Positions 1-12,245 of a stretch of DNA of 64,000 nt are shown here, piece after piece. This DNA comes from Eutreptiella sp. 'Long Island Sound 2002'. Taxonomy: Eukaryota > Euglenozoa > Euglenophyceae > Eutreptiales > Eutreptiaceae. The stretch lies in the NCBI GenBank assembly GCA_964036045.1, contig OZ038389.1:36288912-36352911 (forward strand). Direction: 5' to 3'. The notes under the pieces were generated by a model that saw only the letters and a list, made by a program, of their open reading frames with translations, was not told the origin of the DNA and made no database searches. The translations under genes and the position numbers were made by a program. Position 1 is the stretch's first letter, and every line of letters begins with the position of its first letter.

Positions 1-286
1 GGTTGAATTGGGCCGCTGGTGTTGGCATGCACTGCATAACCACTGCTGTTTCAGGGTTACCAAAGGGGGGGGGGGGTCACTGTCACTCCTTGGGAGAGGA
101 AACCTTCAAAACGATGAAAACCCGCAGTGCTGAACAAAAAGATGGCAAATACAAACATCGCAATATATACCACTGCCAATGCTAAAACGTACGCCTGCAA
201 TGTATACTGTTGCTCTGCTGGGGTTAGCTTCTCATAGACAGAATGGCTGCACAGCACACATATCGTCCTCATCTCCCAGTGGGAAG

Positions 287-324
287 ACACACACACGCAC
301 GCACGCACGCACACACACACACAC
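287..324. repeat. AC/ACGC microsatellite
   Basis: Alternating AC dinucleotides with embedded ACGC tetranucleotides. No coding role is apparent; short open frames here read as His-Thr or Cys-Val strings on either strand, typical of a simple repeat. Confidence 0.9.
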
Positions 325-473
325 GATCGACGCAGGCAGGCAACACCAAGCACAGCACTGCTCGGTCAACGAATCTCGTCAGGCCAAAAAGGAGAGCGTC
401 AGTAGAAGATGGAGCAAAAGAGGTGCATGGGTTGGCTAGGCGCCTTTCTGTAGTGCAGCAGGCGCAGCAGCAG

Positions 474-475
<2 letters not shown>

Positions 476-504
<29 letters not shown>
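476..504. repeat. (AC)n microsatellite
   Basis: Uninterrupted AC dinucleotide run of 29 bases. Nothing else is recognisable around it. Confidence 0.95.
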
Positions 505-507
<3 letters not shown>

Positions 508-610
508 CCGTGCCCAATTGTTTTGGGGGTCAAGACACAACCAAAGGTGAAGGCACACGGTTCAACAAGGCTCTCAATGATGTACCCTCCTTGTGTAAGC
601 TGCGCAAAAG

Positions 611-660
611 TCCCAAATTGACACGGTCCCTACGCCTACTGTAGCTTGGACAAGGCCGTA
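611..660 (-). repeat. Fragment of dispersed repeat family A (terminus)
   Basis: Read on the minus strand this starts with a version of TACGCCCTTGTCCAAGC followed by a GTAGGCGTAGGGAC segment. It matches the beginning of the longer copy at 737-912 and the copy at 58019. It is one of three copies of the same terminus in the window and looks like a truncated repeat. Confidence 0.6.
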
Positions 661-736
661 GACCCCGAGGTTCAAGACGAGAAGATTGCATGGTGAGCTG
701 GTGCAAGAAGGGGGAATATAACGCACAAATATCCCC

Positions 737-912
737 AAAATCGGAGCTATGTGGGTTCAAGTGGGCAAACACTCACAACAAATGTGTCCATGTTGGCAAA
801 TTTGTCACCAAACCCATGTCTTATGTGGCCGCACTACATTTCGTACCGAATCAAATTAGGTACCAAATTAATACGGTCACCACGCCCGCTGTAGCTTGGA
901 CAAGGGCGTAGC
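737..912 (-). repeat. Dispersed repeat family A, uninterrupted copy
   Basis: Read on the minus strand, the first ~120 bases (912 down to 792) match 58019-58139 and the last ~55 bases (791 down to 737) match 62919-62975. In this copy the two segments are contiguous. In the other they are separated by about 4.8 kb carrying Gag, tyrosine recombinase and RT/RNase H sequences. This copy is therefore either the empty-site version of a repeat that the DIRS-type element later entered, or a derivative of the element's own termini. Shared landmarks are a GCGGCCACATAAGACAT segment and a CCCACTTGAACCCACAT segment. Confidence 0.75.
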
Positions 913-3900
913 TTATACCAGGGGGGGGGGGGGGTACCTTGGTCTCTTTCCAGGTGCAGAGGAGGAAGAAAGATCAGGGGGCCAGAGCACTGTCCTGTGG
1001 TCATCCCTCAACGTGGAAGGGTTGAAAACATACGAAGCTGCTTGCCGGATCATACATGCGCTGCTCAGCAATTCCCACTCCTCCTCCATGAGATCTTCTT
1101 CAGGGTCACTGGCCTCCAGCTGGTGAGGGACAAGCATTCGGAGCAGGGAGCACACAAAGGAATGAAGTGGCACGAGACCCCAGGACACTGGGGGGGGGGG
1201 GGGGCACGGCAACCACGGAACCAGAAATTGCTTTCGGAACACCCTGTTTCCCGCAAACAGCCTAAAACCCTTCCCAGTGCGCTCATGCAACAATGCACAC
1301 ATATGCACACGTGCAGGCAGAACGCAGTATACAAGCGGACAGACTTGCTGCCCCTCCCAACCATCGCGGTTCTGTCTGCACAGGAGCAGCAGCATTGTTC
1401 ACATCTGCTGGGATCCCCCCCCCCCCGTCCAAAAAAAGCAAGGTCCAATGGCCAGCCTATGCGTAGTGAGGCAAGCCCTGAATATGGGTGTAGGGTTGCA
1501 GATACGGCCAACGGTGTGCCCCGTGTAGGCCCAGCAAACGCCGGCAGACTGACGCACCCCCAGTGATCATGATCCAGTGTAAAGCTGAGGGGGCGCACAT
1601 GCTAGTACTGCACAATGTCTCAGGACAATGCATTAGGACATGGCACCAAAAATCGGCTTGATAAAGAGGGAGTGTTTGCCCCGCGTCCGCCCCACACGCT
1701 CTGCACGCAAGGCTATTTCCCAGACCCTGCCCCATAGAATGCTCCCAAATGGCCCACAAGGGGCAACCTTGCCCGAAAAACCAAAAAGACCCACAGTATC
1801 AGAAAATCAGTGATGCGCACCTGGGCGGTACACAAACTGAAGCGAAAGGCAGTAGATTGTGGCTCTGTGCCGTCCCTCTTTGCAGCACAGCAACATGCCC
1901 TGAAATACAGAAAGCGCCTGAAAAATGCCCGGCGTGCGCCCCTGCGCAGCAGAAGTCCCTCAAACATCAGGAATGCTTTGGTAAGAATAACAGAATGAAA
2001 CAGACTGAATCCAACCTCAAACTGATAAAATGCAGTGAATACACACAGGCACCTCATCATTATCGGGCAACTGCAGATCCTGCAAGGCTGCCACTGGTTG
2101 TCCAGGTGCTTGCACCTCTGATATGCAAGCCTTGGATGTCATGCTTGCCCAAAAAAAGGCATGGAGCTGAGAGAGACAGCGCACTGTGGGAATGGATTGT
2201 GCAAAGAACAAAATTGCATACAAACAATATCTGGATATCTGCAGGTGTAGCTTGGCAGCTATTGTTATGCCAGGAAACATTGTGGTTTGCGTATGGTTGT
2301 CTTGGTGCTGGTAGATCGGCTGAGGACCGATTAGGGTGTACCCCTCATGGCAGCTTTCTTTGTACTTTGGCCCTTTCTTTCAGGCTACGAGGTTGACTTT
2401 CTATTGGGCAGAGGATCTCGTGCCTTGCTGCAGCTGGTTGCCAGACTCTGTGCATGTCCATCGTCGGCTCATGGCCTGCAGCAGCGAGTAACGCAGTGCA
2501 GTGCAGCGCGCATTGCTGGCAGTGAAAGGTGCAGTTGGGTAGTGGTGAGCATGTCGTGATTGTGCAACCAAAGAGGGGGTCTCAACCCCAGACCACACGA
2601 CAGCCTACCATTGTCCATTGCCCCTCAAATAGCCTTCAAGCTCCAAGCAAACGCAAATACATTTCAATCCTTGGTCACCCACAAGGAGGAAAGCTGTCAC
2701 CCAAGATGGAACCGTGTGACATGACACGATGTGACCCAGCAAATCAGACATTAGCTTCCTTCCATTTGCCATTGTTGTTCCTTGCACTTCACACTTTCAG
2801 CCCTGCCTACGGCTGCTGTCAGTGTCGCAGCATCAGTGAAGGTGTTGGCAGCTTATATGGAGTGGACTGTCCACAATAAGGAACTATTTGGTTCCTGCAA
2901 CAACAACTGAAGACTCATGATCAACTAGGGCAGTGGAGCGGACACAACAACGTTGAAGGTTCATTGCAATCTGTTGGATGTTTGACCATGTTCTGTTCGA
3001 GTACTACAATTCTTGGTGACTTGGCCGCTTGCCGTCATGTGTAAGCTAGCAAGTAGCAGACCAATAGTTACTTGCTTGCAGCCATTTCCTGTTTTCAGCT
3101 TCCAATGCGTGTTGCAAATAGCTTTAGTCTGACGCAATGCATATGTATTCAGGAGGAAAGCGTAGCTCGATTGTGGAAATAAGCGTAAGTTGCTTTTTTT
3201 TGTTTTTTTTTTGGCGTAAGGCTTGACACTTCATTCAGGATCCCTAGCCTCATACACCCAGAGTGGCTTCAGCAACCGCCACCAAGAAAGGACGCCCCCC
3301 GCCCTCCCTTTGCGCTTGCACAGCCTTGTCTAAGCTGTGACCTCACGTTACGCCCATTTTCGTACGGCAATTTTTGCGGTCCAGAATGTAAAATGGTGTC
3401 ATTGTGCACCAATTTTCGACGGAACGAGGGGCGGGATAATGCCTGTGACAGTTGTTTCTGTTCATAGCAACCCGCTGCTTCACATTCCACACCGAAAGGT
3501 GATCTGCTTGATTATCCAAACGCAGTCACTAGCCACAGATACGAGCATGTGATTCACACCACTCACTTCAGTGACATGGCCCAACTTTCTGTGGTCCCAG
3601 ATCTGATCTGGGCAGCAGGTTGAGGGTGAGAGATGCTCTTCAAGAACCTTGTCTTTATCTTCTGGGCCCAAGTTTTGGTTGTCAATTCTGCCATTTGTTG
3701 GGCACCTAAATGTGCTGTATCGGGTTGCTGGGGCAAATGTAGAGGGTGCAGAGTCCAGATTGACTTCAGCAAGGCTGGCCACCGCTATGCAAAGGGGTCA
3801 TGCCAAGTTTGCAATGGGATGCAAAGCAAAGTTGGGAGTGGGTCCACTGTTACTTGCTTGTTGCATTTGCGCAAAACACAGGTCGGGGCAAAGAGATGCG

Positions 3901-6743
3901 ATTCTTTTTTGGACAGTCTCACATTTTCGTTGTGAGATGGGGCCTGTCTTGTGCATGCAACCAAAAAAGCAAACGACCCTTTCTATCGACTCGTTCCCAT
4001 ACAAGCACGAACAACTCATGAGCCAAAAGTGAAGATAAACCCAACAGTTTCCAAATGGTGCAACCCATGTACACACATGAACATCCAAATCCCTCTTCTT
4101 GTCAACGGTGGGTCAAATGAGATGTGAACCTAGAATTCAGGCAACGTAACAAGTGGTTTGGCACGCGTGATCTTACTGAGGGGAGGGTTGGCCATCGCAA
4201 GGCTGTGATGCATGCCACAACCACACTGTTCGAGCCTCTACTGCATGAATAACACATTGTCAATCTGCCGCATGTAGTCATCAACAGTTGATGAGAATGT
4301 TGTATGAACGGTGTGATGCCCAGGGTGACGACAAATCGCATGCATGGCCAAGAGACGTGGAAAAAAAAACTGCCACGCTTGGCTGTCTCACACATATGGC
4401 ATTGTGGCCATGTTGTGCAGAAATTTAACCGCTTTAGAGCTCACGACCAGAAGTAAATGCGGGGTGACAAGTGCATGGGCCACCAAAAGTGCATTTTGGT
4501 ACATCGATCTCCACGTTTGTTCCATGGGAATGTGTTCATTTTTGGGGTCATTTTGGGGGGGTCAGGGGCCATTCCTGGACCCTCTTCTGATTCATAATAT
4601 GGATTTGGTTGGCAGAGGAGCATCATTATTTCAAGTTGGAGTATTGAAAAGGGCTGAAGGTGCTGAATCCGCCATGCCACATGCCACATGCCACATGCAT
4701 TCTGCTTCACCATACCATGTTCAGAGTCTCCAGCGCCGTCACCTTGGAGAAGTTCTTTGGGCAGTTGGTGTTGTTTTTTGTGTTGTGTGTGCAAGACTTT
4801 AACAACCCTCCATAACCCGAAGAATTGCGTGGGTGAGCTCATGGAACCAATGCTGAAACATTGGCAGCAGTTGGTTGGAGGATTGCATTTCTGAATGGGT
4901 GGTATGGGGCTGGCGCCACAGGCTCGGGGGGTGCATTACATTGGCTCCCCAGTTTTTCCCCACCATTAAATTACAACAATGGGCACATTGGGCCGCTCGT
5001 GAAAGCAATTCCAGCTTACACCATGCAATTGACGAGCCAAAGACCTTGACGTTGACATAGTATCGTGGTCCGTGACTTTCTCGCAGAATAGCTTCTGTTC
5101 AAGGCAGCAACAACAACCCATGAGGCAGTGAAATCATAACTTCAAGGGACCAAATATCTGGTGACCTTCACCAACCAGCACAGCTGCTCAAGTCCGCTGA
5201 GTGTGGGGCTGAACTTGAATCCAGACGCGGACCTGAATAGATACCCCCTGGGGGACAATGGAGAGAAGGCGCGCGATGCCGCGACATTCTTGGGTTGGGG
5301 AGCCGAGGAGCAACGGTCTCATCAATGCAGGTGGCCGGCCCATGCACCATCTACTCAGTCCCCCACCCCTCACCACCACAACTGTGGGAGGGCATGGGGC
5401 ACGACCCTACTGCAGAGCCTCCATGCACTGCCGTGCCCAGGCGTCCTGCCCAAAAGGCTTCCCCCCTCTCCTGAATTGTAGAGTTGTGAGCCGCGGTCCT
5501 CAGAATTGGCGAATGCATTACAAAAAAAAAAAGATGTGAGCCGCGACGGTCCGATGATGCACCCAACAACGAACGCGAGAGACCCAAGGCCCCAACCGAT
5601 ACCCTTCGCCGAACTCGAACACAATTTCAAGCGCATGAACCGATTGCCCCCCCCCCCCCCCCCCGCGCCACTCGCCTCCGAGTAATACAGTTGCAAAGAG
5701 CGACGTGGGCAGAAAATACGCGCACAAACAGGATCCAGCCCCTGTTCCCCACTCTCAACCGGCGGTGTGCGGTCAGACAAATGAGGGTCAAACGGGGCGC
5801 TGACCTTGCGCAAGGGACGGGCGGTGGCGTTTCGGTTCGAATTTCCAGGGCCCCAGCCCCTGCGGCGCACGGGCGCGCCAAAGGCCCACTGACTTGGGTT
5901 GGCGATGGACCAGAGACAGCCATTCCAGGTCAGCCGGAAGTTTCAGACCTCGCGGAGTCCAGCACAAGGATCGGAGGTCGCAGCTCCCTTTTCCTCGTCC
6001 ACATTTTTTTTGGGGGGGGGGGTTGAGCGCTGCATGAGCGTACCGGGAGCAGTGACGGACGCGCACGGAAACCTGGCAGTGAGCCAGCATCTGCCCCGAG
6101 AAAAAAGCCAGCTCCGTCTCACCTCACAGGCAGGTCGTATATCACAACTTGGGTGTTTCAATCCTCCTCTTGTGCCAGCACCACTCGATTTACCTTTTGC
6201 ACGAATGAGAATGCATGTTGTTGTCTTCCCAGACCAGTGCTCCTGTAGGCATGGGCAAGGTTGTTGGGCCTGCACGTGTGATCCCTTGTTCCACGTACAA
6301 CGTGCTTGAAGTTCCAGGGCACCACTCCCACTTGTGCCGTCCATGCCCTTCACGTGCAGACCCAACACCGACGCGACAGCATCGACAGCCAGGGTGGTGA
6401 AGGCTTCTGGATTTCTTGTGAGAGCGGTGCTCTATCCTGGTTTGGAGGATATGGATCTGCAAAGTGGCCCAGGCGCGGCACTGGGGACGCGGTGATATTT
6501 CAAAGGTTTCTTCGCTGAGGCTTTGCTGCCGTGAGGAAGGAACCGCTTGGGCATGCGGCTCAGAAGAAAACAAGCAAGCGGCCTCCTTGCGTTGTAGCAT
6601 GTCCAGATCTCAGCGGGCCTGCTGTTGTCCTTTGTATCTCTGCTCGAACATCGCCTATACATTTTTACTGAAGCCGATCATCTTCAGTGTCAGAACATCG
6701 TCAATACTAGTGCGCCTGCCAGACTGAAAACCAAAAGTCGGGT
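913..6743. other. Gene-poor stretch with homopolymers
   Basis: No convincing coding region was found. Open frames are short, lack recognisable domains and usually have equally long competitors on the other strand. G or C runs of ten or more bases occur near 921, 1191, 1417, 5647 and 6009, and a T-rich tract lies near 3191-3212. A short Cys-free acidic exon could be missed here, but nothing with motif support is visible. Confidence 0.5.
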
Positions 6744-7109
6744 TCACCTGCGCACGACAAAGGCTGAATATTGAGCCTGCTGCACGGGATACTCGTCTGT
6801 AAACTCACAGCGCTCGATTTTTGACTTTGGCGAGCCAACTGAGGTCAGCCACTGCTTCATTTGTCCCACGCGAGCCGTAGGCCCCTCAACTTCTCCAACC
6901 ACCGTGCCGTCGGAGTCATTCATCACCCAACCTGTCAACCCCAGTCTGTCCGCTTGCTTTTTAGTGTGCTTCCGAAAGAAAACGCCCTGTACTTTTCCAT
7001 ACACCTTGAACTGTAAAGCGATGTTCGCCATCGTAAGCTGGTCCAAACGGAAGCAGGCAGCAGGGTGAACAGCATGCATTAAGCACAGGGTGAGCAGGAT
7101 CAGCTTCAT
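6744..7109 (-). CDS. Acylphosphatase with N-terminal signal-like segment
   Basis: Acylphosphatases hydrolyse carboxyl-phosphate bonds such as that of acetyl phosphate. The conserved first signature VYGKVQGVFFR and the GWVMN motif are both present. The catalytic arginine (R46 counted from the chosen start) and asparagine (N64) are 18 residues apart, the spacing of the well-studied animal enzymes. The domain alone (from the Met at 7031) is 95 residues, the usual family length. The preferred start, the Met at 7109, adds a basic residue and a hydrophobic run (LILLTLCLMHAV) like a signal peptide, so the protein is probably secretory or membrane-targeted. The frame is open further up to a Met at 7139, but a CTGCAG acceptor-like site lies between the two, so the upstream part could be intronic. 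The gene stands alone, ends in TGA, and shows no frame damage. The family call is firm; the start is less so. Confidence 0.88.
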   Translation of the reverse strand: MKLILLTLCLMHAVHPAACFRLDQLTMANIALQFKVYGKVQGVFFRKHTKKQADRLGLTGWVMNDSDGTVVGEVEGPTARVGQMKQWLTSVGSPKSKIERCEFTDEYPVQQAQYSAFVVRR

Positions 7110-7139
7110 AAACCAACATTTCTGCAGCGGAGGTTGCAC

Positions 7140-10100
7140 ACGGGGGAGGGGGGGGGGTTTGGTTTCGCCCGACCGAATTGCAAGTCTGCGAGAACAACAC
7201 AGCGGCGGATCTGGGGGGGGGTTGTCGCAGCGTTTCTCTCAGAGGTGGAAGCAGGGGGGCTTGGACTGGACCTGAAATTAACCACCGTTGGGTCGGGATG
7301 CAACAGCTTCAAGCCAGTGTCCAGTTTGTTCAGTGCCATCTGACAGGTTTTTTCCTTGCATCGGTTTTGATTGCAACAGGCTCTCTCTCAGACACAGTGT
7401 GTTCTCGTCTTGGATCCTCACTTTGTTGTGTGCGTGTATCCTTATCCGCCAGAACTGGTCATCCGTCAAACCGGGCTCTGCTGGGCATACCCAGCTGAAG
7501 ATACCGAGTTTCTTCTGTGGAGAAGGTACCTTTACCACGTGGCTGAATTCTGGGCACAGCCAAACATATAATAGCCAAAGATGCCACCTGAGAATGTTTC
7601 TTGTGCAGACTTGCCCCTACGTTTTGTCCGAATGTGCAGATAGCACCCCCAGTGCGGTGGGATTCTGCTACAACCCTCCCACTAATGCAAAACGGCGGCA
7701 GAGGATTCCGCGCTACGTGAACCTGAGATCTATCCCTCGCCACTCTGTCGAACCAATTGCCATTGCTGGCCTGGCCCCTCCGTGGGAAGCGGAGGCCCGA
7801 CTGCAAATTTGAATATTAGTTTTGAAACCCAGTATCAGCATGCATGTATGCACATGTGTAGCAATGGAAATTAACAGGAGTATCATCTAAGGCTATTGAT
7901 CGTACACATAACACATGTCCACACATGTGCACCTGCCCTTCCTGTCCTCACTGGCCAGGTTGCGCGCGGGAAATGCTCAGGCGGGGTATTCTAAGTCGCG
8001 GGGTTTTCCCTTACTTAGCCAAGCCAATCCCATTTGCGGTCATCTGAATTTCTGACAACCTACATGTTTCATCAACATTCGCCTTCAACCGTCGCGGTAG
8101 TCGGTTCATCGTAACTTCTGAACCCGAAGGATAAGGTAAATAACGTACCAACTCAAGGGAAAGTGTTGGTTTTAATATGCAATCTGTAGTTTTTCCGTTC
8201 TATGCTATGCCATGCTCGTCGTCTCAACCATCTCCCTCGTCTAGTTGTGACTCGAACACTAGGGGCGCTGGGGTGGTACATCACGGAACTACTTCGCATG
8301 CATAGTACACTCTCACTCGTCCACAGAGTTGTGTTATGGGCGCAAGCCAATTTCCCGCTTTGTGTATGCTTGCCTAACGTTGCCCGCCGAAGAGTACGCA
8401 TCATAGCAAATTTGAATACATTAAAAACCACATTTGATTCCTCAATACGTGTTTGTGCCCAACGATGGTAGTAGCGTCCCTTTTCCTCGGCCTCCTTGCA
8501 ACTCAACGGCCGCGATGTGAACTTTATGGTTGTTTTCATCATAGTTGCTACGACATTGGCATGCAAATGTACCAACTACTTTTCCATAGCGTATGCACGG
8601 TAGAGGCAACGAGTTAGCCTAGTTGCTGAAACCCTCAGAAGTCCCCTCAATAAATCGACGTTCCATGGTGGTGGTGCATATCATTCGGCATGGTATTTTG
8701 TCATTACCTCATGCGCATTGCGTGCATCGTCGATCGGCAATCAAGTCATCCACACGAAACACACCCACAAAACAAGCAAAGTATGATTTCCATGCGGGAA
8801 CGTGATACCATGCCACTCCCTTTGTTACGACGCCACGTTCATTCGTGTTTGCCCTTGTGGAGCTTTCTTCAAATTTCCTTGTGCATTGCATGGGTTGCTG
8901 TGGTGTCCTCGTTGAGTTGATTTTTCCTTACAGAAAGGCGGGTATATGTACGGTAGGATTGGACGAATAACATGGTTAACTTGGTCACTCACTGCTTTGT
9001 GGTGCATTGGATTCCCTCAACCCGGAAGGTGAAGTTGGAAGAGGGCAAAGCCTTCAAGCTAACACTGCAAGGTAGATCAAGGTGCGAATGCGATGTTCAT
9101 GATTAGCCAACTTGGGGATCGCGCGCAACGACACTTTGCCCAAACTGATGCTCAACCCATATTTGCAATGCGATGTGAAGCGCTCTCTTTCTGTGTGCCA
9201 CATTCATAGCGTTTTGTCAATGTGCTAAGTTATGGAATTGGTCATTTACAAAAGTTTCTCAGTTTGGTGACACTTGACAAACGCAAAAGCTTCAAGGACC
9301 ATGGATTAATTCATTTAGGGGCTTAATTGAATTGCGGAAGTGCAGAAATTGAGCTTGGGAAGATGCGTTTCGACCCATGGACTTGCTTTCGCAATTTTGC
9401 GTTGTGCATACTTTGGCAATTTTGCATGTTGCTTTGTGTACCATACGTCGTAGTTGCAAGGTGAATAGTGTTACGTGCTGTGAGTATGCTACCATTGGCA
9501 AGTACGATGAAACCTGCGCCTCGGTGCCAAACTACCGTTTTAGGCGGTCAGGCATGTTTATGTGCTCGCCTCACGCTCTTTGGTAACGGCCAATTGAGAA
9601 TTTGTCTTTTGTATCGTTGCTCTCGTCAGTGCTCGTTCGTGCCAGTTGTTGACAAGTCGAAGGAAATCCTGGGACTACCCATACGGATCGATTTAGAGCT
9701 TATTTTCTTATTTGAGATTTTCGGTTTCACATGAATTTTGTGTGAGCATGTGGTTCGTATGCTTTCGTCGTTCCATGCAATCGACTATCAAAAATTGGGA
9801 GCAAGGCGCAAAATCTTGTTGCCACTTGTTCGAACAACCTTCGCCAACTTACCTTCTCAAGTTTAGCAAGTTTAGCAAGACTATGAGCAAATTTACGAAT
9901 TGACGGTTCTAGACACCGATTTTCCGCACCGAAACTAGTTTCCGCGTATGCAACCGCCATGGCACACGGCGGGATCAACATGCCGGCACTTAGGCCGGCC
10001 CAGGTCCCGCCACGTGCCATGGCGGTTTCCTTGGATTTCATCGGGTGCAAGTGCCGGCGGCATTATGCCGGCACATTGGACATTAGGCTATGGACATTGG

Positions 10101-10445
10101 AGCCTCTATTTCGATTGTGCACGCTGGCATTGTGTTTGGCGCATTCAAGTTTCATATTCATCCGGTTGTTTCAAATTGTGTTGTCATCGTTCCCAATGGG
10201 ACCATGGGCTATTGCGTTTCGTGGAAGGACCAAGGATATGCAGTTCTCGGTCTTGTTTGCAATGCATTGATGCTTGGCGTGCCCTTTGCTACGCGTGTGA
10301 TCCAGCTTAGCTTTAGTAATAAAAAACATACACCGGTGTAAACATACCGAACTTACCAAGGAGCGCTTCACCTCTCCCGCCCTGGCAGTGCAGTGAGAGG
10401 CGCGTTGTGAGCAAGGTTCAATAGCCGAAAAACACCACAAGAATA
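7140..10445. other. Region mostly free of long G/C homopolymers
   Basis: After a G-rich patch near 7147-7222 the sequence from about 7.3 to 10.4 kb contains no obvious G or C run of nine or more, unlike almost everywhere else in the window, and it is visibly richer in A and T. No ORF here has recognisable domains; the longest, a 140-codon minus-strand frame at 8153-8575, has no clear protein-like features. It may belong to an intron or to older, differently composed DNA. Confidence 0.4.
9952..10072. repeat. Cluster of inverted repeats
   Basis: An AACCGCCATGGCAC segment at 9952 and its near-perfect reverse complement ending near 10031 form arms of about 25 bases around a ~30-base loop that itself contains GCCGGC hairpins. 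A second hairpin with GTGCCGGC and GCCGGCAC arms follows at 10049-10072. No coding frame explains the symmetry. Confidence 0.7.
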
Positions 10446-10667
10446 CTCCCTCCCCCGTGACCCACCAGCCGAAGACCATTTACAAGACCCACCCCTTTTT
10501 TCGGCCCCTCCCCGGCAAAGACCCACTTTCAAAAGACACTTTATAAGACCCACCCGGGAAAATTTTGCAGAGCACAAGGAAATGAAGGAAAAGTGACCTC
10601 AACCTCAACCCCAGCCCAAAAGAAAGACAAAAAACATTCATTGGATGCTTTGAGTGATGGGATTGTG

Positions 10668-10808
10668 TCATGTGACTTGTGGCAGGACACCCTTTTGAAC
10701 TAGGACATCTACCACGCTTGGTTGCAAACTCTCACGTGGATTTGGATCCTCTTCTTTCGGAACTTCTTCATCATGTGGTTCTTGAATGTGTGCATCAGAT
10801 TCACTCAT
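10668..10808 (-). CDS. Small acidic ORF inside the inverted-repeat element
   Basis: A 46-residue frame from the Met at 10808 reads MSESDAH and then runs of Glu, Asp and Pro ending in VLPQVT. It has protein-like composition and follows a hydrophobic upstream extension that is probably not translated. No family is recognised. It could be an exon remnant of a lost transposase or a spurious frame. Confidence 0.25.
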   Translation of the reverse strand: MSESDAHIQEPHDEEVPKEEDPNPRESLQPSVVDVLVQKGVLPQVT

Positions 10809-11064
10809 GATAATGACACTGAAAAAAAATAATGCCAACAACAGTAACATTCATGTGGAATTGTACTAAGAATGTGCAACCTCAAAATTTCTTCATCAAT
10901 CAATGTGCTCAATTCTTATGTGAGAATGTGATGGTTTTCTGATGATGCCGTTGCCACCCCAAGGGGTTATTTTCGGTTGAAAATAAAAATTGACAAAAGT
11001 TGCATCACCGGAACCGGCATTCTCACACGGCAGGTCACAGTAAGCTCCGGATCAACAATGTATA

Positions 11065-11312
11065 AGGAGCTTACCCAGCCACGGCCGGGGGGGGGGCGGG
11101 GCTCGGGCCGTGCCGTGCCACGGTGCCGCCACATAGGGTGTGTCGTGTCACACGGGGCCGCCGCTGTGTCGTGTTGTGTGAGGGTGATCGGCACTTGTGT
11201 CACCTGTGTCACCTGTGCCGGCCGTGCCACCATGACACGGAGGGGGGGGGGGGAGGGGGGGGGACCATCGGAAAGTGTGCCGCGGTACGTGCCGTGACAT
11301 GGGTAAGCTCCT
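11065..11312. repeat. Inverted-repeat-bounded GC-rich insertion
   Basis: AGGAGCTTACCCA at 11065-11077 is repeated inverted at 11300-11312. A further copy of GTAAGCTCC at 11040 makes a local hairpin with the left arm. The interior is a degenerate GTGCC/GTGTC array with G-runs. It lies inside the larger TA-flanked element, so it may be a nested small element. Confidence 0.55.
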
Positions 11313-11381
11313 AAGACCCACTCGCCTGGGCTGAGGGACAAAAAACTATAAGACCCGGGTCCACAGGAACGGGGGAGGGAG

Positions 11382-12245
11382 TACCCAAATTAATGATGTT
11401 GTGTGAAATTGGGATACCAAAAAGAAGCAGGCAAGACGATCCAGCATGCAACGACAAAGCACACCACGATCCCTGCAAGAAAAGGAAATCAACGTTTTCA
11501 TTTTTTTTCACCTTGGAACTGGCCTAGATGGGAGGGAGAGGGTCGGCGAGGTCCGATCCGCGGTGCGGATCCGCGGTCCGTAGCGCAACGTATATCAATT
11601 TGAACTTGAAACCGAAAAAACTAATAATAATCACCTCGATCACCACTCTACTACTTTCTGGGTGTCTATTTTTTTTTCGTCTCATGTGCATATGACGACG
11701 CCATTTTTTTGTGTGCTTGCTGCATTGCACGCCTCCGGGTTACTCTGAGCTACTAGCTAGGTGCAACACAAATTCCTGGGCCTATGCAGTGCGATCTAGC
11801 ACTTGGCATTTCGGCCTCAAAACTTTTGATGTGGAACTATTCGACTCGCTTGGAGAGTGGGGATGCTTTTGCTCGGATTAGAACGGCCAGTCCCTCGTGT
11901 TTGGAAGAGAAATTTGGGCCTCGGAACGAAACCCGCCGATGCTTATGTCACTCAACAAGTGCCGCCCCCTTCACCTATTTTCACATCTTTTGTTGAATGG
12001 CGTGGACATTGGGGGCAGTTTGATCGTGAGGTTTGTGATCAAATTCACCTCCCTTGCGAATTTATCATTGTTCAATGCCCCCCCGGCCCCACCCTTTTCC
12101 TTCTCAACTTGTGAACTTGGGGGTTTCTCCAATCCTCCTCAGGAACCTGCTTTTTTCGTGTTGACTAGCCTCAAGACTTGCCCCGACATTAACTCTTCGC
12201 CCCGCCGCCCCAACCGGCAATAACCGGCACTTAGCCCCGTTTGCT
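11382..12245. other. Upstream region of the Kelch gene
   Basis: No coding feature was recognised. A palindromic GGATCCGCGG-type patch lies near 11560-11580. Several poly-T tracts occur between 11660 and 11712. A C-rich stretch lies just upstream of the start codon at 12246. Promoter elements could not be identified with confidence. Confidence 0.4.

Larger units (their letters stand above)
10446..11381. mobile_element. Stowaway-like inverted-repeat element (TA flanks)
   Basis: The left end reads TA then CTCCCTCCCCCGT. The right end is the exact reverse complement of the same 13 bases followed by TA. Subterminal TATAAGACCC motifs occur on both sides. A 936-bp element with CTCCCTC-type termini and a TA duplication is the hallmark of Stowaway members of the Tc1/mariner group known from plants. 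No complete transposase is present, so it would be non-autonomous. C-rich tracts are common in this genome, so chance or convergence is possible, but 13 perfect bases plus TA on both sides is unusual. Confidence 0.5.
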
